In this document: one piece after another, positions 46,158 through 55,271 of the stretch
Layout: every line of letters starts with the position of its first letter
How positions within the stretch are numbered: the first letter of the stretch is position 1
From: Nocardioides abyssi
Lineage (GTDB): Bacteria; Actinomycetota; Actinomycetes; Propionibacteriales; Nocardioidaceae
Direction of reading: 5' to 3'
DNA: 64,000 nucleotides
Assembly (NCBI RefSeq): GCF_030412915.1
Contig: NZ_JAUHJR010000005.1
Location: 243,859 to 307,858 of the forward strand
The notes under the pieces: generated by a model
Database searches by the model: none
Told to the model about the DNA's origin: nothing
Seen by the model: the letters and a program-made list of their open reading frames with translations, nothing else
Translations under genes and position numbers: made by a program

Positions 46158-47189
46158 TCAGACGGTCGTCAGGCCGTCGGTCTGCCCGCCGTCGGTGGCG
46201 CTGCGGGGCGCCGCGGAGCCGGCGAGGTGCGCGCGAGCGAGCGGGTGGCCGCGCAGCGGCACGGCCAGCAGCTCCCACACCTCGGCGACCAGCCCGGGCC
46301 CGACGCCGCGGGCGTCGAGCACGCGGGTCAGCCACTCGCGGACCTCGACCATGATCGTCTCGTCGCCGGTGACGAGGGAGGCGGCCAGGCAGCCGAGCAC
46401 GTGGTCGACGTGGTCCTCGAGCTCGGCCCACCAGCGCGGCCGGCGGGCCGCGGGGTGGCGGGCGGCGAGGGCACGCAGGACGTACGGCGTGATCTCGTGC
46501 CGGAAGTCGGTCAGCCAGGCGGCCTCGAGGTCGGCCGGCGACGGCGGCTCGGGCGTGCGGGTGGGCAGCCGGCGGGGCAGCTGCTCGAGCAGGGTGAGGA
46601 CGTCGCGGACCGAGTCGGCGTACGCCGTCGCGCCGACCGCCGTGGCCCGCTGCGGGTCGCCGCCGAAGGCCGCGCCGCCGGCGACCACCGGGATGCCGGT
46701 CGCACGCAGGTGCCCCAGCAGCGGCTTGAGCCGCGCCAGGGAGGACGTGCGGCCGGCGCTGACGAGCAGCGCGCGCGGCCTGCGGGTGAGCACCTGGCGC
46801 AGCAGGTCGTCGGCGGCGGCGCCCCCGCCGGCGAACGCCGTGCGGTAGCCCGCCGCGCCGAGCCCCTCGGCGAGCACGAGCGCCGGCAGCTCCTCGCGCT
46901 CGACGGTCGCGACCACGACGAGCGGACGGTCCGAGGGCGGCGGCGGGGCGAACGAGCAGAGCCAGTGGACGAGCCCCTCGTTGATCGAGGTGGCGGTCCG
47001 CTGCCGCTCGGCGGTCCACTCGCCCGCGAGCCACAGCCCGGCCGCGCGCTCGTGGGCCGGCACGAGCACCTCGTCGATGATCTCGAGGTGGGTACGGCCC
47101 TGCTGGTGCAGCTGCTTGACCGCCTGGAGCGCCCCGGCGCGGTCGCCGCGCGAGAGCGCTGCCCAGTACTGCTCCCGAGGTGCGTCCAC
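46158..47189 (-). CDS. B12-binding-fold protein lacking the usual cobalamin histidines
   Basis: This 343-residue protein has a methionine-synthase-type cap domain (LEIIDEVLVPAHERAAGLWLAGEWTAERQ, about residues 32-60) followed by a Rossmann-like B12-binding domain (LVVVATVEREELPALVLAEGL, then RPRALLVSAGRT). A helical region of unknown nature follows (DFRHEITPYVLRALAARHP). In CarH-like sensors the cap carries WxxxEH and the Rossmann part carries ExHxxG; here these read ERQR and EREELP, so both cobalamin-contacting His are absent. No MerR DNA-binding domain is present. GTG 47189 is my choice; ATG 47222 is an alternative adding 11 residues. Its role is unknown. Confidence 0.72.
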   Translation of the reverse strand: MDAPREQYWAALSRGDRAGALQAVKQLHQQGRTHLEIIDEVLVPAHERAAGLWLAGEWTAERQRTATSINEGLVHWLCSFAPPPPSDRPLVVVATVEREELPALVLAEGLGAAGYRTAFAGGGAAADDLLRQVLTRRPRALLVSAGRTSSLARLKPLLGHLRATGIPVVAGGAAFGGDPQRATAVGATAYADSVRDVLTLLEQLPRRLPTRTPEPPSPADLEAAWLTDFRHEITPYVLRALAARHPAARRPRWWAELEDHVDHVLGCLAASLVTGDETIMVEVREWLTRVLDARGVGPGLVAEVWELLAVPLRGHPLARAHLAGSAAPRSATDGGQTDGLTTV

Positions 47190-47239
47190 GCGCCCCAGAT
47201 CCCCCGAACCCGGGGGCCGCATGCTTGGAGCGATCCAAC

Positions 47240-47271
47240 ACCGGCCCCGGGCGAGGTCGCCCGGGGCCGGT
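47240..47271 (-). terminator. Terminator after the MBL hydrolase gene
   Basis: Perfect 15-bp arms ACCGGCCCCGGGCGA (47240-47254) and its complement (47257-47271) flank GG, 29 bp after the MBL stop. Confidence 0.8.
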
Positions 47272-47299
47272 GGGTGGAGCAGGTGGAGCAGGAGGGGCG

Positions 47300-47962
47300 T
47301 CAGGCGCCGAGCGCCTGCTTCTCCGCGCCGATCGTGGTGTCGTCGCCGTGGCCGGTGTGGACCACGGTCTCGTCCGGCAGCGCGAAGAGCTTCGCGCGGA
47401 TCGACGCCTCGAGGGTCGGCCGGTCGCTGAACGAGCGCCCGGTGGCACCCGGGCCGCCGTTGAACAGCGTGTCGCCGGTGAAGACGCACCCGAGCTCCGG
47501 CGCCGAGAAGCAGACCGCGCCCGGCGCGTGGCCCGGGGTGTGCAGCGCGGTCAGCGTGATGCCGGCGACCGTGGTCTCGACGCCGTCGGCGAGGTCGAGG
47601 TCCCAGAGCCGGTCGGTGTGGGTGAGCTCCCACAGCGGCCGCTCGTCGGGGTGCAGCAGGATCGGCGCGCCGGACCCGCCGTTGACCCGCTCGCGCAGCT
47701 CCGGTGCGACGCGGCAGTGGTCGTCGTGGGCGTGCGTCAGCAGGATCGCCTTGACGGTGCGGTCGCCGACGACGTCCATGATCGCGCCGACCGAGTGCGG
47801 GGCGTCGATGACGACGCACTCGGTGTCGTCGCCCACGACCCAGATGTTGTTGTCGACGTCGAAGGTCTCGCCGTCGAGGCTGAAGGTGCCGCTGACGACC
47901 GCGTGGTCGACCCGCACGACGGTGCCGTCGGTGGCCTCGGTGCCCTCGGTGCCCTCGGCCAT
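47300..47962 (-). CDS. MBL-fold hydrolase paired with formaldehyde dehydrogenase
   Basis: This 220-residue metallo-beta-lactamase fold protein has THAHDDH (the HxHxDH metal site), HTPGHAPG and FTGDTLF. It starts with a Thr/Gly/Glu-rich segment. ATG 47962 overlaps the dehydrogenase stop by one base (TGATG). In M. tuberculosis mscR (Rv2259) is followed by the MBL gene Rv2260 in the same way. A role as a thioesterase releasing formate from S-formylmycothiol is attractive but is inference. Confidence 0.9.
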   Translation of the reverse strand: MAEGTEGTEATDGTVVRVDHAVVSGTFSLDGETFDVDNNIWVVGDDTECVVIDAPHSVGAIMDVVGDRTVKAILLTHAHDDHCRVAPELRERVNGGSGAPILLHPDERPLWELTHTDRLWDLDLADGVETTVAGITLTALHTPGHAPGAVCFSAPELGCVFTGDTLFNGGPGATGRSFSDRPTLEASIRAKLFALPDETVVHTGHGDDTTIGAEKQALGA

Positions 47963-49062
47963 CAGAGGACCACCACCGAGCGCAGCACGTTGCCGTGGTG
48001 CATCTTCTCGAACGCCGCCTCCACGTCGTCGATGCCGATCTCCTCGGTCACGAACGCGTCGAGGTCGAGCCGGCCCTGCTGGTAGAGGTCGACGAGCATC
48101 GGGAAGTCGCGGGTCGGCAGGCAGTCGCCGTACCAGCTGGACTTCAGCGCGCCGCCGCGGCCGAAGACGTCGATGAGCGGCAGCTGCGGCACCTTCATGT
48201 CCGGGGTCGGCACGCCGACCAGGACGACGGTGCCGGCCAGGTCGCGGGCGTAGAACGCCTGCTCCCAGGTCTCCGGGCGGCCCACGGCCTCGATGACGAC
48301 GTCGGCGCCCTCCGCGCCGTCGTACACCTCGCCGCAGATCTCCTTGACCCGCGCGACGACGTCCTCGGTCGAGGAGTCGATCGTGTGGGTGGCGCCGAGC
48401 TTCTTCGCGGCCTCGAGCTTCTGGGCGTCGATGTCGACGGCGATGATCGGGCTCGCCCCGGCCAGCGCGGAGCCGGCGATCGCGGCGACGCCGACACCAC
48501 CGCAGCCGATGACGGCGACGGACTTGCCGCGCGTGACCGCACCGGTGTTGATGGCCGCACCGATGCCGGCCATCACGCCGCAACCGAGCAGGCCGACGGC
48601 GGCCGGACGGGCCGCGGGGTCGACCTTCGTGCACTGCCCGGCGGCGACCAGCGTCTTCTCCGCGAACGCGCCGATGCCCAGCGCCGGGGACAGCTCGGTG
48701 CCGTCCTCGAGGGTCATCTTCTGCTTCGCGTTGTGGGTGTTGAAGCAGTACTGCAGCTCGCCGCGCTTGCACGCCCGGCACTCGCCGCACACCGCGCGCC
48801 AGTTGAGGACGACGAAGTCGCCCGGCGCCACGTCCGTCACGCCCTCGCCGACGGCCTCGACGACGCCGGAGGCCTCGTGGCCGAGCAGGAAGGGGAACTC
48901 GTCGTTGATCCCGCCCTGCCGGTAGTGCAGGTCGGTGTGGCAGACCCCGCAGGCCTGGATCTTCACGACCGCCTCGCCCGGACCCGGGTCGGGCACGTTG
49001 ATCGTGACCACCTCGACGGGCGCTCCCTCGGCTCGTGCGACGACCGCCTTGACCTGCTGCAT
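47962..49062 (-). CDS. mscR: S-(hydroxymethyl)mycothiol dehydrogenase
   Basis: This 366-residue zinc-dependent alcohol dehydrogenase family protein oxidises the adduct of formaldehyde and mycothiol, or acts on S-nitrosomycothiol. It has the catalytic zinc block [20 protein letters not shown], the structural zinc loop [15 protein letters not shown], and the NAD motif [10 protein letters not shown]. The segments [19 protein letters not shown] and [16 protein letters not shown] (quoted in parts) mark the mycothiol-dependent subfamily. ATG 49062 has CAGGAGCAACAG upstream; an earlier frame to 49125 lacks one. It forms an operon with the MBL gene. Confidence 0.93.
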   Translation of the reverse strand: MQQVKAVVARAEGAPVEVVTINVPDPGPGEAVVKIQACGVCHTDLHYRQGGINDEFPFLLGHEASGVVEAVGEGVTDVAPGDFVVLNWRAVCGECRACKRGELQYCFNTHNAKQKMTLEDGTELSPALGIGAFAEKTLVAAGQCTKVDPAARPAAVGLLGCGVMAGIGAAINTGAVTRGKSVAVIGCGGVGVAAIAGSALAGASPIIAVDIDAQKLEAAKKLGATHTIDSSTEDVVARVKEICGEVYDGAEGADVVIEAVGRPETWEQAFYARDLAGTVVLVGVPTPDMKVPQLPLIDVFGRGGALKSSWYGDCLPTRDFPMLVDLYQQGRLDLDAFVTEEIGIDDVEAAFEKMHHGNVLRSVVVL

Positions 49063-49141
49063 CTGTTGCTCCTGCTCCTTCGTGGGGTTGGTCCGTGGCC
49101 ACCCTAGGACCGCGGTTGCAACCATCGGTCGGCGCTTCGCG

Positions 49142-49155
49142 TCCTGAGGTCAGGA
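49142..49155. promoter_or_regulatory. Inverted repeat TCCTGA-GG-TCAGGA
   Basis: Perfect 6-bp arms lie about 20 bp ahead of the sigma factor start in the divergent space with mscR. A nearby GGTTGCAACC palindrome (about 49114-49123) is a second candidate. Confidence 0.45.
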
Positions 49156-49174
49156 GACGAAGGACGGAGGGCGC

Positions 49175-49780
49175 ATGCCACCCACCAGGCAGCTGCTCAC
49201 GGCGACCGACGCCGACACTGGGCCCATGACCGATCGCGAGGCGGAGCGCGACGCCGCGTTCACCGCGTGGCTCGCGGCGCGGCAGCCGGCGCTGCTGCGC
49301 ACGGCGTACCTCCTCACCGGGGACCGCCACTCCGCCGAGGACCTCCTGCAGACGTCCCTGGCCAAGCTCTACCTGTCCTGGGACAAGGTGCGCGACCGCG
49401 GCGCCCTCGACGCCTACGCCCGGCGGATCCTCGTCAACGAGCACACCTCGCTGTGGCGACGCGGCTGGAAGCGGCGCGAGCACGCCGCCGCCGTGGTGCC
49501 CGAGCCGGAGCCGCTGCTGGAGTCGTACGACGACGGCACCGCCGCCCAGGTCTGGGACCTCGTCCAGGGCCTCCCGCGCCGGGCGCGCGCCGTCGTCGTC
49601 CTGCGCTACTACGAGCAGCTGACCGAGGCCGAGACCGCCGACGTGCTCGGCATCTCGGTCGGCACCGTGAAGTCCCAGTGCAGCCGCGCGCTCACCGCCC
49701 TGCGCGAGCGCACCCCGTCCCACCTGGACCCGAGCCTGGACCCGAGCCTGGACCCGACCTCCCGGGAGGAGGAGCGATGA
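49175..49780 (+). CDS. SigE-family RNA polymerase sigma factor, second copy
   Basis: This 201-residue sigma factor has region 2 (LLRTAYLLTGDRHSAEDLLQTSLAKLYLSW) and region 4 (LPRRARAVVVLRYYEQLTEAETADVLGISVGTVKSQCSRAL), quoted in parts. It is clearly paralogous to the one at 36382. ATG 49175 has GGAGGG; a later ATG 49226 has no ribosome site. The tail has a small tandem repeat (LDPSLDPSLDP). The stop overlaps the next ATG (ATGA). Confidence 0.9.
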   Translation: MPPTRQLLTATDADTGPMTDREAERDAAFTAWLAARQPALLRTAYLLTGDRHSAEDLLQTSLAKLYLSWDKVRDRGALDAYARRILVNEHTSLWRRGWKRREHAAAVVPEPEPLLESYDDGTAAQVWDLVQGLPRRARAVVVLRYYEQLTEAETADVLGISVGTVKSQCSRALTALRERTPSHLDPSLDPSLDPTSREEER

Positions 49781-50949
49781 CCGACCACACCCCCGACGCC
49801 ACCCGGCAGCGCCTCGAGCAGGGGCTGCGCTCGCGCGCCGACCTCCTCACCGAGGCACCCCTGACCCTCGCCGACGTGCGGACCACCGCCCGCAGCATCC
49901 GCCGCCGGCGACGCGCGGCCGCCGCCGGCGTCGCGGCCGCCGTGCTCGCCGTCGTCGCCGTGCCGGTCGGGCTCGGCCTGGCCGGCACCACCGACCGGGA
50001 GGTGCAGCCGGCACCCGCGCCGTCCCCGACGGCCCCCGCCCCGGGCTATCTCGAGGACGGCACCGTCCACCACCTCGACGGCACCGACGTCGCTCTGGGC
50101 GGCGTGCAGGGCGTGCGGGCGTGGGCGCCGCTCGGCCCGGGGTACGTCGCCGACGCGACGCGCCAGGGCGGTCGGGTCGTGTCGTTCCACGACGCCGACG
50201 GGTCGCTCGAGACGACGTGGCCGGCCCCGACGACCCGCTCGTTCGTGGTGGACGGGGACGGGCGGCACGCCGCGTGGGTGCTCCCGTCCGGCGAGCCGGT
50301 GCTGCTCGACGGCACGACCGGCGAGCTGGCCCGCCTGGCGCCGGTCGCGGGGGCGCGCTCGCCGGAGGCGGTCGGCGTGCTCGGCACGTGCCCCGACGAC
50401 TGCGGCGTGGTGGTGGCCGACCGCGGCGGACGCGGTCCGGGGGCGACGTACCTCGTGCCCGTCGACGGGACGGCCCGACCCTTCCTGCCCGAGGTCCCGC
50501 AGGTGGTCGCCCTCTCCCCCGACGACTCGCTGGCCGCGGGCCTGGTCGGCCCGGCGCCCGACGACATCCACAGCTGCGGCGGGGTGTGGTCCACCGGGAG
50601 CGGGCAGACCGCCTGGGAGGACTGCAGCGACAACCTCTACCTCTTCTCCCCCGGCAGCCGGTACGTCGCCACGACCTTCGCCGAGGGCCTCGGGCCGAAC
50701 TCGCTGCGGATCAAGGACGCCGCCACCGGCGTGCTGCTCCACGAGATGAGCCTGGTCGACTGGATGCCCGGGCACGTCTGGGTCGACGACGAGCACGTGC
50801 TGGTCAACGTCCAGCGCGGGACCGACTGGTCGCTCGTGCGGATCGGCGTCGACGGGACCGAGGAGGTGCTCGCCGGGCCGGCACCGGGGGTGGACGAGGA
50901 GGAGTGGGGCATGGCGGTCTCGCCGTACCTGCTGCCGACCGGACCCTGA
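49777..50949 (+). CDS. Membrane-anchored beta-propeller-like partner of the sigma factor
   Basis: This 390-residue protein has a cytosolic start of about 45 residues, an Arg-rich border (RRRRRAAA), one helix (AAVLAVVAVPVGLGLAG, about 50-68), a Pro/Ala linker and an outside domain with repeated short strands (for example VSFHDADGSLETTWPA, LLDGTTGELARLAPV, LRIKDAATGVLLHEM) suggesting a WD40/TolB-like beta-propeller. Four cysteines occur in CPDDC, SCGGV and EDCSD. The gene overlaps the sigma gene by 4 bp. Anti-sigma or signal-receiving function is inferred from gene order. Confidence 0.72.
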   Translation: MTDHTPDATRQRLEQGLRSRADLLTEAPLTLADVRTTARSIRRRRRAAAAGVAAAVLAVVAVPVGLGLAGTTDREVQPAPAPSPTAPAPGYLEDGTVHHLDGTDVALGGVQGVRAWAPLGPGYVADATRQGGRVVSFHDADGSLETTWPAPTTRSFVVDGDGRHAAWVLPSGEPVLLDGTTGELARLAPVAGARSPEAVGVLGTCPDDCGVVVADRGGRGPGATYLVPVDGTARPFLPEVPQVVALSPDDSLAAGLVGPAPDDIHSCGGVWSTGSGQTAWEDCSDNLYLFSPGSRYVATTFAEGLGPNSLRIKDAATGVLLHEMSLVDWMPGHVWVDDEHVLVNVQRGTDWSLVRIGVDGTEEVLAGPAPGVDEEEWGMAVSPYLLPTGP

Positions 50950-51021
50950 GGCGCCCCTGACCTTCCCCTGGTGTGCACCGGGAAGCCCACAAACGGGAGG
51001 CGCGACGTCGGCGCGGACCAC

Positions 51022-51027
51022 TACGTT
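51022..51027 (+). promoter_or_regulatory. -10 box TACGTT, leaderless MMPL promoter
   Basis: TACGTT is followed by 7 nt and GTG 51035, with no ribosome site. It supports GTG 51035 over TTG 51026. Confidence 0.5.
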
Positions 51028-51034
51028 GTCAGCC

Positions 51035-53251
51035 GTGTTCAGCGCGCTCGGCAGACTTGCCTCCCGTCGTCCCTGGTTCGTGATCGCCGCCTGGGTGGTG
51101 CTCGCCGTCGCCGTCGTCTCCCTGGCGCCGACGCTCGAGACCACGCAGGAGGAGTCGGAGTTCCTGCCCGACCACTACGAATCGATCAAGGCCGTGGAGC
51201 TGCAGGAGGAGAAGTTCCCCGGCGCCACCACGCCCGCGGCGCTGCTGCTCTTCGAGCGCGATGGCGGCGGGAAGCTCACCGCCGAGGACCAGGCGGCCGC
51301 CGGCGCGATCGCCGAGGAGCTCGGGCCCCGCCTCGGCGAGGAGACCTTCGTCCCGCAGGTCGTGGTCGTCGGCCCGGACGGCGAGCCCAACGTCTCCGAG
51401 GACGGCGAGCTGCTGCTCGGCGTCATCGGCCTGGCCGAGGACTCGACCGGCTTCGACCCCACGGCGTTCGAGGACGCCGAGGAGATGCGCGCCGACCTCG
51501 CGGAGCTCGCCGACGGCACCGGCCTGGAGGTCACCACGACCGGGTCGGTCCCGCAGGGCCTGGACTCCCAGGAGTCGGGCGAGCGGGCGCTGGCGATCGT
51601 CGGCATCGCGACCGTCGTGCTCATCGTCGCGCTGCTCGCGATCATCTTCCGCAGCGTCATCATCTGCCTGATGCCGATCGTCGTCGTCACGATCGTCTCC
51701 ATGGTGGCCACCGGCCTGATCGGCTGGGCCAACGAGGCCTTCGACCTCAAGGCCGACTCCTCGATCGAGACGATCCTGGTCGTCGTCCTCTACGGCATCG
51801 GCACCGACTACATCCTGTTCTTCCTCTTCCGCTACCGCGAGCGGCTGCGGCAGGGGGCGGACACCCGCGCGGCCGTCGTCCACGCCCTGGAGCGGGCCGG
51901 CGAGGCGATCGCGTCGGCCGGCGGCGCGGTGATCGTGGCGTTCCTCGCCCTGCTGCTCAGCTCGCTGGGTGTCTTCAAGGCCATCGGCCCGGCGCTCGCC
52001 ATCGCGGTCGCGGTCACCCTGGTCGCCGCGCTCACCCTCGTCCCGGCCGTCGTCACCGTGCTCGGCCGCGCGCTCTTCTGGCCCTCGAAGAAGTGGCGCG
52101 AGGAGCCCGAGGCCGCCCGCTTCGCCCGGGCCGGCACGAGCCTGGGCCGCCGCCCCGGCACCTTCGCGGCCGGCTCCGGCGCGGCGCTGGCCGTCCTCGC
52201 GGTCTTCGCGCTGGGCTTCAACCCGTCCTTCGACTTCAACTCCAGCCTCCCCGACGACGTCGAGTCGACCCAGGCGCTGGAGACCTTCCAGGACCACTTC
52301 GCCGCCGGCGCGAGCGAGCCGGTGCCGGTGCTGCTGGCCGCCTCCGACGGGGCGCTCGACGAGGCTGCGCTCGAGCAGTTCCGCACCGGCCTCGAGGACG
52401 CGGAGGGCGTCGCGCAGGTCTACCCGGGCACGCCGTCCGAGGACGGCACGGCCGCCCAGTTCATGATGGTGCTCGACAACGACCCGGTCTCCGACGAGGC
52501 GCTCCAGGACGTCAAGGGCCCCATCCGCGACCGGGCGCACGAGGTCGCCCCCGAGGGCACCGAGGCGTTCGTCGGCGGCACGCCGGGCATCTTCGCCGAC
52601 CTGCAGGACGCGATGGTCCGCGACTACAAGGTCGTCTTCCCCGTCGCCGCGCTCGTGATCATGCTGATCCTCGCGCTGCTGCTGCGCAGCCTGGTCGCGC
52701 CGCTCTACCTCATGGCCGCGGTCGGCCTGAGCTTCGCGGCGACCCTGGGTGCGACGGTGATCGTCTTCCAGCACATCGGCGGGGAGAGCGGCCTGATCTT
52801 CATGCTGCCGATCTACATCTACCTCTTCGTCACCGCGCTCGGCACCGACTACAACATCCTGATGATCGCCCGCCTCCGCGAGGAGGCCCGGGAGGGCAAG
52901 GACCCGCGGGCGGCCGCCGCCGAGGCGCTCAAGCACGCCGGCCCGACCATCGCCGCGGCCGGTGTCATCCTCGCCGGCACGTTCGCCTCGCTGATGCTCA
53001 GCGGCAACAGCCTGATGATGTCGATGGGCTTCGCCCTCTCGTTCGGCATCATCATCGCGGCGTTCGTCATGGCGATGTTCTTCACCCCCGCTCTCACCGC
53101 GCTCATCGGCCACGCCGCCTGGTGGCCCGGGCACGGTGACGAGAGGAAGTCCGGCTCCGGCCACCGTCCCTACGGGGGCCACGACGCCGGTTCCGGCGCC
53201 GGCTCCGGCGGGGCGACCGACCCCGGCGCGGAGGTCTCCGCCGGGGCGTGA
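51035..53251 (+). CDS. MMPL-family (RND) membrane transporter, second copy
   Basis: This 738-residue protein has RND repeats like the one at 7452: helix 1 (WFVIAAWVVLAVAVVSLAP), an outside domain, a helix bundle with GIGTDYILFFLFRYRERL, a second outside domain and a bundle with ALGTDYNILMIARLREEA. Both Asp-Tyr pairs are kept. The C-terminal tail (about 700-738) is Gly/Ser-rich and probably disordered. The cargo, likely a lipid or another hydrophobic molecule, is unknown. It is followed 121 bp later by the phytase gene. Confidence 0.9.
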   Translation: MFSALGRLASRRPWFVIAAWVVLAVAVVSLAPTLETTQEESEFLPDHYESIKAVELQEEKFPGATTPAALLLFERDGGGKLTAEDQAAAGAIAEELGPRLGEETFVPQVVVVGPDGEPNVSEDGELLLGVIGLAEDSTGFDPTAFEDAEEMRADLAELADGTGLEVTTTGSVPQGLDSQESGERALAIVGIATVVLIVALLAIIFRSVIICLMPIVVVTIVSMVATGLIGWANEAFDLKADSSIETILVVVLYGIGTDYILFFLFRYRERLRQGADTRAAVVHALERAGEAIASAGGAVIVAFLALLLSSLGVFKAIGPALAIAVAVTLVAALTLVPAVVTVLGRALFWPSKKWREEPEAARFARAGTSLGRRPGTFAAGSGAALAVLAVFALGFNPSFDFNSSLPDDVESTQALETFQDHFAAGASEPVPVLLAASDGALDEAALEQFRTGLEDAEGVAQVYPGTPSEDGTAAQFMMVLDNDPVSDEALQDVKGPIRDRAHEVAPEGTEAFVGGTPGIFADLQDAMVRDYKVVFPVAALVIMLILALLLRSLVAPLYLMAAVGLSFAATLGATVIVFQHIGGESGLIFMLPIYIYLFVTALGTDYNILMIARLREEAREGKDPRAAAAEALKHAGPTIAAAGVILAGTFASLMLSGNSLMMSMGFALSFGIIIAAFVMAMFFTPALTALIGHAAWWPGHGDERKSGSGHRPYGGHDAGSGAGSGGATDPGAEVSAGA

Positions 53252-53372
53252 CCCGGCCGCGGTGCGGCTGCTCGCGGCGGGATCCCCAAACCTGGGGGTT
53301 TCCGCCGCGAGCCGTCGCGCGGCGGCGTACCGCGTGCCTACGGTCGGGGTCCGGACGACTCGGGAGGCACTG

Positions 53373-55127
53373 GTGCAGGCTCGGTCCGCGCGGTTCCTGG
53401 TGGCCCTCGGCGGCCTCACGCTCCTGGGCGCCGGTCTGGTGAGCCCACCACCCGCCGTCGCGGCGGACCCGGTGACGGTGGTGCCGTCGCTGCGGGAGAC
53501 CGTGCCGGTCGCGCACGGGGGTGACGCGCTCGACGACCCGGCGGTCTGGGTGCACCCCGACGACCCCGCCCGCTCGCTGGTCCTCGGCAACGACAAGCTC
53601 GGCGGCCTCGAGACCTACGACCTCGCCGGCAACCTCGTGCAGCGGTTGACCGGGGGCGCCTCGTTCTGGGGCAACGTCGACGTGCGCCAAGGCGTGTCGG
53701 TCGCCGGCACGGTGCGCGACGTCGTCGCGGTCTCCCACGGCGGGCTCCAGCTCTACGACGTCGACCCCGCGACCCGGCAGCTGCGCCGCACCACCGAGGG
53801 CACGGGCATCCCCGACACCGGGGAGGGCGTCTGCCTCCACGCCGACGCCGCCTCGCAGCAGGTCCACGTCGTCGTCATCACCATCCAGGGCCGGCTGCGG
53901 CAGTACCGCCTCGGCGACGCCGACGCCGACGGCCTCCTCGAGGGGACGCTGGTGCGCGACGTCGAGGTCGGCGCGGAGGCCGAGGGCTGCGTGGCCGACG
54001 ACGACACCGGCGCGCTCTACGTGAGCGAGGAGGAGCGCGGGCTCTGGCGCTACTCCGCCGACCCCGCCACGGCCGGCGCGCGGACCCTCGTCGACACCGT
54101 CGACTCCACGGGCGGCCACCTCGCCGCGGACGTGGAGGGGGTGACGCTGGTCGACGTCGCCGGCGGGACGGGGTACGTCGTGGCGTCGGCGCAGAACACC
54201 GACGACGGCGACAACAGCTTCTTCGTCGTCTACGACCGGCTCACCAACGCCTACGTGACCACGTTCCGGGTCGGCGCGGGGCCGGGGTCGGGCGACTGCG
54301 ACCGCACCGACGGCATCACCGCGACGACGGTGCCGCTCGGGCCGGACTTCCCGCAGGGCCTCTTCGTGTGCCAGGACCACGACAACGCGGCGCCGGGCGC
54401 CGTGGGCAACCAGAACTTCAAGTACGTCCCGCTCCAGACCGTCGTGCCGCTGCCCGGCACGCCGCCGCCTCCCCCACCGCCGCCGCCGCCGAGCCCGGTG
54501 TCGACCGTGGCCGCGGCCGTCACCAACGCCAACGCAACCGCCTGGACCACCCGCGTCCCGGCCGCCGCCCGGCCGGGCGACGCCCTCCTGCTGTTCTTCT
54601 CGCGCAGCGCCGGGCCGGGCACGCTCCGGGGCCCCGGCTCGGGCTGGACCCGGGTCCGCACCCTCGTCGACGGCACCCTGGAGACGACCCTGTGGCGGCG
54701 GGTCGCGACGGCCGCCGACGCCGGGTCGGCGGTCCAGGTGTCCTACCCGAGCGGCTACCGCAAGGGCGCGCTCACCGTCGCGGCGTACCGCGGGACCCGG
54801 ACGACCACGCCGCTCTCCGACTCGGCCGCGGCCCCCGAGCCCGGCACCTCCGCCACGCACCTCACCCCGGTGGTGACCGCACCCCCCGGCGGGTGGCGCG
54901 TGTCGTACTGGGCCGACAAGTCCGCCACCGTCACCTCGTGGACCGCACCGACCGGCGAGGTCCGTCGCTCCACCTCCGCCGGCACCGGCAGCGGTCGGAT
55001 CAGCACCCTGCTCACCGACCCCGCCGCCGCGGTCGACGCCGGCCCCACCGGCGGGCTGTCCGCTCAGGCCGACGCCGCCACCGACAAGGCCACCTCCTGG
55101 ACGGTCGTCCTGGCCCCCGGCGGCTGA
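53373..55127 (+). CDS. Secreted beta-propeller phytase with C-terminal beta domain
   Basis: This 584-residue exported protein (signal to about residue 31, PPPAVAAD) has an N-terminal beta-propeller phytase domain. DDPAVWVHPDDPARSLVLGNDKLGGLETYDL (quoted in parts), DVRQGVSV, GCVADDDTGALYVSEE and DGITATTVPLGPDFPQGLFVCQDHDN match the family's calcium-dependent phosphate-binding pattern. It should release phosphate from phytate outside the cell. A run of prolines (about residue 365-376) leads to a roughly 200-residue C-terminal beta domain (TAWTTRVPAAARPGDALLLFFSR). GTG 53373 has GGGAGG. Confidence 0.9.
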   Translation: MQARSARFLVALGGLTLLGAGLVSPPPAVAADPVTVVPSLRETVPVAHGGDALDDPAVWVHPDDPARSLVLGNDKLGGLETYDLAGNLVQRLTGGASFWGNVDVRQGVSVAGTVRDVVAVSHGGLQLYDVDPATRQLRRTTEGTGIPDTGEGVCLHADAASQQVHVVVITIQGRLRQYRLGDADADGLLEGTLVRDVEVGAEAEGCVADDDTGALYVSEEERGLWRYSADPATAGARTLVDTVDSTGGHLAADVEGVTLVDVAGGTGYVVASAQNTDDGDNSFFVVYDRLTNAYVTTFRVGAGPGSGDCDRTDGITATTVPLGPDFPQGLFVCQDHDNAAPGAVGNQNFKYVPLQTVVPLPGTPPPPPPPPPPSPVSTVAAAVTNANATAWTTRVPAAARPGDALLLFFSRSAGPGTLRGPGSGWTRVRTLVDGTLETTLWRRVATAADAGSAVQVSYPSGYRKGALTVAAYRGTRTTTPLSDSAAAPEPGTSATHLTPVVTAPPGGWRVSYWADKSATVTSWTAPTGEVRRSTSAGTGSGRISTLLTDPAAAVDAGPTGGLSAQADAATDKATSWTVVLAPGG

Positions 55128-55159
55128 CCGGCCGCGCGCCCGCCGGGTGCTCGCGCCCC

Positions 55160-55251
55160 ATGTAACGCGACGTTCGCTGCTGTGTAGGCACGCTGCAGCG
55201 TGCCTACACCGTGGCGACCGTGCCGACGGAGCAGCGAACAGCGCGTTACAT
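55160..55251. repeat. Nested palindromic repeat with ATGTAACGCG ends
   Basis: Outer arms ATGTAACGCG (55160-55169) and CGCGTTACAT (55242-55251) enclose GTTCGCTGCT and AGCAGCGAAC, which in turn enclose a perfect 28-bp palindrome (55182-55209, half-site GTGTAGGCACGCTG) and a unique 20-bp spacer. It lies between the convergent phytase and tsaD genes. Confidence 0.93.
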
Positions 55252-55271
55252 GCCCGCCCGTCACGTGCCGG

